This document shows, in pieces, positions 5,396-10,560 of a stretch of 10,560 nt of DNA. The stretch is from DUUI01 sp964345765 (GTDB lineage: Bacteria; Bacillota_I; Bacilli_A; Erysipelotrichales; Erysipelotrichaceae), in assembly GCA_964345765.1 (NCBI GenBank), contig CAYFSJ010000033.1:1-10560 (forward strand), given 5' to 3'. Both the position numbers and the translations under genes were made by a program. The number at the start of each line of letters is the position of its first letter. Position 1 is the first letter of the stretch. A model generated the notes under the pieces. That model worked only from the letters and a program-made list of their open reading frames with translations. It searched no databases and was not told where the DNA came from.

Positions 5396-6494
5396 ACTGA
5401 CTAATCTTTAATAATTCATTCTTGGCCATCGTCACATACGAACCCTCATAGGCCGAATTATCAACCCATAAATAGATGGAATCACTCCCATAAATCGTCC
5501 CAACCGTCCTAACAAGGCTCTGTAATCTAATCTTCTCGGCCTCAATCGACTCTAAATCATCATAGACTTCTTTTGACACATCCAAGTAAATACGATTATC
5601 GGTACGATTCTTATACATCGAATTAATCTTAGTATTCTCAGGTAAAATATTATTCTCAATCATATCATTTTGTAAAACAATTCTAAAGATATCATTGGTC
5701 AACATTGGTTTTGTCCGTTGATGCTGTAACCATTGTCCATCCTCATATTGATACAACAAGTAGTTCACATCAACTGGCTCTCCCTCAATAGTTTCAACCA
5801 AAGTACTAATAATTGGTGTATCCGCATGATTCAAAATCTGTTTCACTAAACCCACTTGATAACCAAAGTAGTATAGATCATCCCCTGATTTAACCTCAAT
5901 ACTCGGATAACCCTCAACCATAATATTGACATCAGTAATTACCATTTCCTTACCATCAATATTAACCCATGACGTTCCAACCTCTACCGGTCCACGTAAA
6001 TAAGTTCCAATATCACCCGTACGATCCAGCATCTTCTCACGATAGCTTACATCTGGTTGGGAAAAGACAATCTTAACTTCATTATCATGCTTTTCATAAA
6101 TTGTCACAACTTGATTTAGCACATTAGAAGATAACAACTGAATCCGATCATCCTCTAAATATTGAACAAACATTTCAAAATCAGCATACTCGCTACCCGA
6201 CCCTTCAAAACGCTTCACATAATTTTCCTTAAACGGAAAATAATCAAGAATATTATTAGAGACAGGAGCTAAGCTATCAGGATTAGCCGCAGTAGGACTA
6301 TCCTCATCATTCATAATCTCAATACGATTTTGCTCATCAACCGCATATTTATTTATATTAGAAGGTGCACTATCCTCAGTAGTTTCCATTAAGATTTCCA
6401 TCTCTTCTGTACTCTGTGGCACTTGTTGACTAGCACATCCCCATAACAAAAAGAGCACTAGAAAACTTACCATGATTTTAAATCTATTCTTCAT
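5394..6494 (-). CDS. GerMN-domain lipoprotein
   Basis: A 366-residue predicted lipoprotein anchored to the outer face of the membrane. The signal peptide (MKNRFKIMVSFLVLFLLWGC) has a lipobox ending LWGC with Cys20. An acidic, low-complexity linker follows (about 21-80). Next comes a strand-rich domain beginning 'YFPFKENYVKRFEGSG' (about 95-235), then a C-terminal GerMN domain (about 244-360). The GerMN part shows the features I know: 'LPENTKINSMY', 'NRIYLDVSKEVYD', 'LVRTVGTIYGSDSIYLWVD'. GerMN occurs in sporulation and cell-envelope proteins of Bacillota; its ligand is unclear, and nothing here indicates sporulation. I chose ATG 6494 because AAAGGAG (6507-6501) precedes it by 6 nt. The longer TTG-started frame to 6545 would bury the signal peptide. 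Confidence 0.85.
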   Translation of the reverse strand: MKNRFKIMVSFLVLFLLWGCASQQVPQSTEEMEILMETTEDSAPSNINKYAVDEQNRIEIMNDEDSPTAANPDSLAPVSNNILDYFPFKENYVKRFEGSGSEYADFEMFVQYLEDDRIQLLSSNVLNQVVTIYEKHDNEVKIVFSQPDVSYREKMLDRTGDIGTYLRGPVEVGTSWVNIDGKEMVITDVNIMVEGYPSIEVKSGDDLYYFGYQVGLVKQILNHADTPIISTLVETIEGEPVDVNYLLYQYEDGQWLQHQRTKPMLTNDIFRIVLQNDMIENNILPENTKINSMYKNRTDNRIYLDVSKEVYDDLESIEAEKIRLQSLVRTVGTIYGSDSIYLWVDNSAYEGSYVTMAKNELLKISQ

Positions 6495-6516
6495 TACGCA
6501 CTCCTTTAGCAAACCT

Positions 6517-6545
6517 ATTTTAACGCTAATTGACCCTTTCAACAA
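6517..6545 (-). promoter_or_regulatory. Candidate promoter of the lipoprotein gene
   Basis: On the minus strand TTGTTG (6545-6540) and TAAAAT (6522-6517) are 17 bp apart, in the 68-nt gap after the Nudix gene. The ribosome binding site starts 9 nt further on. The -10 is good and the -35 moderate, so the gene may be transcribed separately from, or in addition to, the upstream operon. Confidence 0.4.
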
Positions 6546-6572
6546 GTCACTAAGATGACAACTTAGTCACTG
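6543..6572 (-). other. Imperfect hairpin at the end of the Nudix gene
   Basis: On the minus strand AGT-G-ACTAAG and CTTAGT-G-ACT pair around a 7-nt loop, with one G-G mismatch. The Nudix stop TAA lies in the stem. No T-run follows, so it is at most a weak terminator. AGTGACT also appears as a direct repeat here. Confidence 0.3.
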
Positions 6573-7174
6573 AGCTTAATAATATCTAAAGCCGCTCTTA
6601 ATATTTGAGCCGTCATCCCCCAAATAGTTATTTCATTTGTGTTATAAAACAAAATTTGATGAGACGGTTCACGCCAAGGATATGAGCGTCCTCCCTCAAT
6701 CTTAGAATAAGGAAAATCATCCCCTAGCTGTAAGGTGAACTTCCCCGCATATATCTCAGGTTCATGAGTCAGCAGTTGGTCCAAATCAATTAAGTAAACT
6801 TCTTCAACTTCATCCTCAAAATATGTGTTTTGATAATCATGAATAATTCCAATAAAAGGATGAACAATCAATTTATCATGAGCAATATACCTATCTAATT
6901 CACCTAATACCTCAATTTGGTCAATATCAACCAATAATTCCTCATGAGTTTCTCGTATCGCCGCAAACTCATAACTTTCATTGAGTTCAACTCTTCCACC
7001 TGGAAAACAAATATCACTCGATTGGGTAATATTCTTAGATCGTTTCTCAAACAGTACGCTATACTTTTCACCATCAAAAACAATCGGTACTAAAACACTA
7101 TAATGTTTTATCTGAGAAGAAGACATGATGCCCACTTCTCGCCTATCCAATATTTCTTTAATTCGCTTAATCAT
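6563..7174 (-). CDS. Nudix hydrolase, CoA pyrophosphatase (NudL/YeaB-like)
   Basis: Likely hydrolyses the pyrophosphate of CoA or its derivatives, giving 4'-phosphopantetheine and 3',5'-ADP, in the cytoplasm. The 203-residue protein has the CoA-family lead-in 'VLFEKRSKNITQSSDICFPGG' followed by the Nudix box at about residues 60-82. This fits G-x5-E-x7-R-E-x-x-E-E, but its late glycine is replaced by leucine (EELLV). The catalytic RE..EE residues are present. Length and the IKEILDRR N-terminus suit the family. I chose the ATG at 7174, which overlaps the CoA-disulfide reductase stop by 8 nt (ATGATTAA). A GTG at 7189 and a later ATG at 7126 are alternatives, none with a clear ribosome binding site, so translational coupling is likely. 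Substrate is inferred from family and neighbour. Confidence 0.85.
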   Translation of the reverse strand: MIKRIKEILDRREVGIMSSSQIKHYSVLVPIVFDGEKYSVLFEKRSKNITQSSDICFPGGRVELNESYEFAAIRETHEELLVDIDQIEVLGELDRYIAHDKLIVHPFIGIIHDYQNTYFEDEVEEVYLIDLDQLLTHEPEIYAGKFTLQLGDDFPYSKIEGGRSYPWREPSHQILFYNTNEITIWGMTAQILRAALDIIKLSD

Positions 7175-8813
7175 CAATTTTTTTATCACTCGCTACAAAG
7201 AAACTATGACCACCTGAAAGATTAACAACTTTCTTAAAACCACGATTAATTAAGACATTTTGAGCAGCATTCGCTGTTGTCCCTGAATTACAATAAGTAA
7301 CCGTAATCTTATCATGATCTAATTGGTCACATGCATTTCTTAAATCTTTCAAGGCAATATGTTGAGCTCCCTCAATCAATCCCTTGTTTTGTACATCTTC
7401 ATCACAACGGGTATCAATAATCGTCACATTATCCTTATCCAATTGTCGAAGTTCACTCGAAGTGATCATTCCTTTTTCTTTAGAAAAGATATTATCTAAA
7501 ATCATTCCCGTATAGTGAACTGGATCTTTAGTCGTAGAAAAAGGTGGCGCATAGCCCAAATCAAGATGGAAGAAGTCCTCAACAGGCACTCTATAAGTCA
7601 TTAAAGTCACCAAGACATCTAAACGCTTATCAACCCCTTCATATCCAATAATTTGAACTCCTAATAAAGTTCTCGTCTTTTTATCAGCAACGGCCTTGAT
7701 AACCATTTTTTGACCACCCATATATTCAGCATGACTCGCTTTCGTATTATGAATCACTTCAATCTCATAACCTAATTTAAGAGCTTCCTTCTGAGTAATA
7801 CCACTTGAGGCAACCGCCAAATCAAAGACACGATAAATACCTGTTCCTAAATTACCACGATAACGTAAGTCACCACCCGTCATCACATCCCCGCAAATGC
7901 GACCCGTCTTATTAGCCGTTGAGCCAAGTGGTCGATAATGTGCTTTATTGGTCAATATGTTAGTGGTCTCAATACAATCGCCACAAGCATAAACATCTTC
8001 AATATTTGTCATGAGTTGATCATTGACCTTAATCGCTTGAGTCACCCCAAGGTTTACACCAATAGACTCAGCTAATTTTGTATTAGGTCTAACTCCCGTA
8101 GCAATAACCACTAGATCTGCCTTTAAGGTTTGATTATCATGCAAACGAACATGATCTTTGAATATTTCACTGACTGTCGTTTCTTTAAGAATCTTGACTC
8201 CTTTTTCAATCAATTTATTCTCTAGAAGTTGAGCCATATCCTCATCCAAATTAGGTGTAATTTGAGGGGCTAACTCCACTAAAGTTGAATCAATTTCTAA
8301 ACGAGTAAAATTCTCTAATAACTCCAAGCCAATAAATCCAGTCCCAACAATGAGTGCATGTTTCACTTTATGATTATCTATGTATTCTTTAATCTTAATG
8401 GCATCTTGAACATTTCTCAAACTAAAAACATGTTCTTGATTAACTCCATCTATGGGTGGAATAAAGGAGGTTGCGCCAGTCGCAATGACCAATTTATCAT
8501 ATTGATCTTTAAATACTTCTTGAGTTTTTAAATTCTTAACAAGCACCTCTTTTTGATTAGCATCAATTGAAATGACCTCATGTTCAATTAAAACATCAAC
8601 ATTATGATTCTCTTTAAAAAACTTAGGATCTCTAGGTCTTAAGGTATCAATGCTCTCTACTTCTTCACCAATAAAATATGGCAAGCCACAACCCGAATAA
8701 GAGATATCCGAATCTTTCTCATAAATAGTAATCTGAGCCTCTTCATTGTTACGTCTTGCTTTGGTTGCCGCCGAAGTGCCAGCTGCTACCGCACCAATAA
8801 TAATTATCTTCAT
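7167..8813 (-). CDS. cdr: CoA-disulfide reductase with C-terminal rhodanese domain
   Basis: Reduces CoA disulfide, or related CoA-persulfide substrates, with NAD(P)H in the cytoplasm, helping keep the CoA thiol pool reduced. The 548 residues begin with an FAD-binding motif GAVAAG (7-12). The single redox cysteine is in SGCGLPY (Cys42), typical of this family rather than the two-cysteine disulfide reductases. A second nucleotide-binding GTGFIGLE (157-164) and the FAD-binding CGDC stretch (277-280) follow. Tyr364 and Tyr421 occupy places like the two active-site tyrosines known from staphylococcal CoADR. Residues about 455-545 are a rhodanese domain with catalytic Cys508 in CNSGTTA. Such fusions (CoADR-RHD) are known in Bacillus. 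AGGAG overlaps the upstream stop codon, and the gene is 8 nt after purine nucleoside phosphorylase and overlaps the Nudix gene by 8 nt. Confidence 0.93.
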   Translation of the reverse strand: MKIIIIGAVAAGTSAATKARRNNEEAQITIYEKDSDISYSGCGLPYFIGEEVESIDTLRPRDPKFFKENHNVDVLIEHEVISIDANQKEVLVKNLKTQEVFKDQYDKLVIATGATSFIPPIDGVNQEHVFSLRNVQDAIKIKEYIDNHKVKHALIVGTGFIGLELLENFTRLEIDSTLVELAPQITPNLDEDMAQLLENKLIEKGVKILKETTVSEIFKDHVRLHDNQTLKADLVVIATGVRPNTKLAESIGVNLGVTQAIKVNDQLMTNIEDVYACGDCIETTNILTNKAHYRPLGSTANKTGRICGDVMTGGDLRYRGNLGTGIYRVFDLAVASSGITQKEALKLGYEIEVIHNTKASHAEYMGGQKMVIKAVADKKTRTLLGVQIIGYEGVDKRLDVLVTLMTYRVPVEDFFHLDLGYAPPFSTTKDPVHYTGMILDNIFSKEKGMITSSELRQLDKDNVTIIDTRCDEDVQNKGLIEGAQHIALKDLRNACDQLDHDKITVTYCNSGTTANAAQNVLINRGFKKVVNLSGGHSFFVASDKKIDD

Positions 8814-8821
8814 AGTGACTC

Positions 8822-9637
8822 CTATAGTTTCTTAATAAGTGTTTCAACCCATTTTGTTAATGTCTTAGCAGTTTGATTTGCTATATCAAGAACTTCTTGA
8901 TGAGAATGTTTATTCTCTCTTAATCCTGTTGCCATATTAGTTAAACAAGAAAAACCAATGATTTTCATCCCTAAGTAATTAGCAACAATTGTCTCAGGTA
9001 CTGTCGACATCCCAATCGCATCCGAACCCAATTTTTGATACATTCGAATCTCAGCAGCAGTCTCATAATAAGGACCTTGAAAGAAAGTATAAACACCTCT
9101 TTGATATGGTATTTCTAATTCTTCAGCAATCTCAATTGCTTTAGCCTGGAGTTCTTTATTAAACGGTTCAGACATATCAGGAAAACGAGGACCAAACCGT
9201 TCATCATTTTCACCAATTAATGGATTATCACTGACTCCATTAATAAAATCATCAATAATCATAATATCACCAGGTTTAAAAGTAGAATTAATCGCACCAC
9301 AAGCATTGGTCACAACAATGGTTTCAACCCCCATTAGTTTCATACAAAAGAGTGGATAAGTGACCTCTTTCATATTAAAACCTTCATAATAATGGAAGCG
9401 ACCCTGCATCATCATGACCTCTTTTTCACCAATCTTACCAAAGACTAATTGTCCAGCATGACCCGCCACCTCACTTTTAGGGAAGTGTGGAATCGTTGTA
9501 TAAGGAATTTCTTGTTTGTTCTCTAATGAATCAACCAGATTTCCTAAACCACTCCCAAGAATAACACCAATTTTTGGTTGAACAGCCACTTGTTGTTGGA
9601 TAAAATCAACCGATTCTTTTACTTTATCATAAAACAT
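8822..9637 (-). CDS. punA: Purine nucleoside phosphorylase, trimeric type
   Basis: Cleaves inosine and guanosine (and deoxy forms) with phosphate to base and pentose-1-phosphate, for purine salvage in the cytoplasm. The 271-residue length is normal. Motifs of the trimeric PNP family are in order: GSGLG phosphate loop (28-32), GHAG (59-62), QGRFHYYEG (78-86), NACGAIN (111-117), GPYYET (188-193), GMSTVPE (209-215) and TNMATG (233-238). The last usually reads TNMA(A/C)G, so Thr is a mild variation. AGAGAGG (9651-9645) lies 7 nt before the ATG. It is first in an operon with the CoA-disulfide reductase and Nudix genes, transcribed from a promoter with a palindromic -10 region. The symbol punA (pupG in B. 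subtilis) is by homology. Confidence 0.95.
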   Translation of the reverse strand: MFYDKVKESVDFIQQQVAVQPKIGVILGSGLGNLVDSLENKQEIPYTTIPHFPKSEVAGHAGQLVFGKIGEKEVMMMQGRFHYYEGFNMKEVTYPLFCMKLMGVETIVVTNACGAINSTFKPGDIMIIDDFINGVSDNPLIGENDERFGPRFPDMSEPFNKELQAKAIEIAEELEIPYQRGVYTFFQGPYYETAAEIRMYQKLGSDAIGMSTVPETIVANYLGMKIIGFSCLTNMATGLRENKHSHQEVLDIANQTAKTLTKWVETLIKKL

Positions 9638-9654
9638 AGATTTACCTCTCTTAA

Positions 9655-9687
9655 CCTTATTATAAGGGAGATAACCTTTGAATAAAA
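9655..9687 (-). promoter_or_regulatory. Purine operon promoter with palindromic -10
   Basis: On the minus strand the -10 is TATAAT (9664-9659), with a weak TTTTAT (9687-9682) 17 bp upstream. The -10 lies exactly inside a perfect 13-bp palindrome, CCTTATTATAAGG (9655-9667). This could be an operator or a coincidence of an AT-rich -10 with flanking CC/GG. Confidence 0.45.
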
Positions 9688-9703
9688 GAAACTCGAATAT
9701 ATC

Positions 9704-9724
9704 TGTTATACTTAAGTCGGTGAT
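9704..9724 (+). promoter_or_regulatory. Extended -10 promoter and ribosome site of the HAD gene
   Basis: TATACT (9707-9712) is preceded by TGT, giving an extended -10; no good -35 is seen. Transcription would start near 9719, leaving a leader of under 10 nt. GGTGAT at 9719-9724 matches the 3' part of the Shine-Dalgarno consensus, so initiation may rely on a very short leader. Confidence 0.4.
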
Positions 9725-9727
9725 AGA

Positions 9728-10528
9728 ATGAAAAATATTAAATGTGTCGTCTTTGATATCGACGGAACTCTGATTGCGAGAGGTAAAAATGAAATTGAAC
9801 CCTCCGCAAAAACAGCAATCAAAGAATTAAAACAAAAAGGAATTAAGATTATTGTCGCAACTGGTAGAGCCAGTTACTTTATCCAACCGGATGTCAAATT
9901 AACTATTGATCCAGATTTTTATGTCACAATCAACGGCCAATTAGTGACTGACAAAGACTTTAAACTAATCTATGGTAAAAAATTAGATATTGATGAATCA
10001 AACGCTTTATTAAATGCTTGTAAAGAGCATGGTATTGCGGTGGCAGGAAAAAACAAGAACTCCATTGATGTTTATCATCTTTATGAAAAGTTTTGGCCAA
10101 TTTATCTGCATGGTGATGATAGTCTCAAACACATCGTCACTAACAAAGAAGATTTAGTACAATTTGATAAGGACAGTGCAACCTATGGTTTATTTATGAT
10201 TGGCGATGAAACCATCATTAGTCAATTTGATCAGTACTTAGATAAACTTCAACTTTCCTATGCTTATATTGATGCTTATGAAGCATTTGATAAATCAGTT
10301 GGTAAAAGTGATGGAATAGAAAAAGCACTCAACCATTACGGTATAAGTTGGGATGAAACAATGGTCTTTGGTGACGCAAACAATGATATCCATATGTTAG
10401 AGAAAGCAGCCATCTCAGTTGCCATGGGCAATGCTTCTATGGATGCTAAAGAGGCCGCTAATTATGTCACTTCCAATGTTGATGATGATGGTATCTCTAA
10501 GGCTTTAAAACATTTTAAATTAATCTAA
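9728..10528 (+). CDS. Cof-type HAD-IIB phosphatase
   Basis: A cytoplasmic phosphatase of the haloacid dehalogenase superfamily, likely acting on a small phosphorylated metabolite such as a sugar phosphate. The 266 residues carry all four motifs: DIDGTL with nucleophile Asp10 and acid/base Asp12, VATGRA (43-48), Lys193 in GKSDG, and GDANND (215-220) for Mg2+ binding. The insert between motifs II and III (about 85-185) is the C2B cap that defines the IIB/Cof group. The length is usual. Members are broadly specific, so the substrate cannot be read from sequence. It is divergent from the purine nucleoside phosphorylase operon with 90 nt between starts, which may reflect shared regulation. An own terminator follows immediately. 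Confidence 0.92.
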   Translation: MKNIKCVVFDIDGTLIARGKNEIEPSAKTAIKELKQKGIKIIVATGRASYFIQPDVKLTIDPDFYVTINGQLVTDKDFKLIYGKKLDIDESNALLNACKEHGIAVAGKNKNSIDVYHLYEKFWPIYLHGDDSLKHIVTNKEDLVQFDKDSATYGLFMIGDETIISQFDQYLDKLQLSYAYIDAYEAFDKSVGKSDGIEKALNHYGISWDETMVFGDANNDIHMLEKAAISVAMGNASMDAKEAANYVTSNVDDDGISKALKHFKLI

Positions 10529-10556
10529 AACATTTCTGTCTAAGAAGTGTTTTTTA
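10527..10556 (+). terminator. Terminator of the HAD gene
   Basis: AACATTTCT (10529-10537) pairs with AGAAGTGTT (10543-10551), with one G-T wobble and a 5-nt loop, followed by a run of T (10550-10555). It begins directly at the stop codon TAA (10526-10528). Confidence 0.85.
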
Positions 10557-10560
10557 TATT

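Noticed and set aside
1..10560. Mobile elements, CRISPR arrays and phage genes
   Set aside because: No transposase, integrase, terminal inverted repeats, regularly spaced repeats or phage structural genes were seen on either strand.

Overview
This window looks like chromosome from a low-GC Gram-positive bacterium (Bacillota, most likely a Lactobacillales relative such as Carnobacteriaceae or Aerococcaceae; the family is a guess). The reasons are AT-rich DNA, GGAGG-type ribosome binding sites, a lipoprotein signal peptide, GerMN, AI-2E-transporter and CoA-disulfide-reductase/rhodanese genes of Bacillota type, six tRNA genes with encoded CCA, and TGA used as a stop codon, which argues against Mycoplasma. 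I see no insertion sequence, phage gene, CRISPR array or toxin-antitoxin pair.

Layout. Positions 1-448 hold no intact gene. They contain a minus-strand terminator at the left edge, a 12-bp palindrome and a start-less open frame that looks like a gene remnant. Two plus-strand genes for small membrane-anchored proteins follow: a DUF4230-like protein (449-1051) and a two-helix protein with a soluble tail (1123-1617). A self-contained minus-strand tRNA operon (Val-Thr-Tyr-Gln-Lys-Gly, 1745-2256) has its own strong promoter and terminator. Divergent from it is an AI-2E-family transporter gene (2427-3587). That gene converges on a two-gene unit, polyphosphate:AMP phosphotransferase plus a small cupin (minus, 3596-5306), and a single bidirectional terminator separates the two units.

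Further right, still on the minus strand, purine nucleoside phosphorylase, CoA-disulfide reductase with a rhodanese domain, and a Nudix CoA-pyrophosphatase-like gene form a tight operon (9637 down to 6563). A GerMN lipoprotein gene (6494 down to 5394) follows it, probably with its own promoter and a clear terminator. A Cof-type HAD phosphatase gene (9728-10528, plus strand) is divergent from the purine gene and ends in its own terminator.

How the genes may work together: the right half is nucleotide and coenzyme housekeeping. It covers nucleoside phosphorolysis, CoA redox and CoA turnover in one operon, AMP re-phosphorylation from polyphosphate next door, and a sugar/nucleotide-phosphate-type HAD phosphatase across the divergent promoter. 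I did not find a convincing new system. The points most worth checking are the translationally coupled CoADR-Nudix and PAP-cupin pairs, the gene remnant at the left edge, and the palindrome on the purine-operon -10 box.
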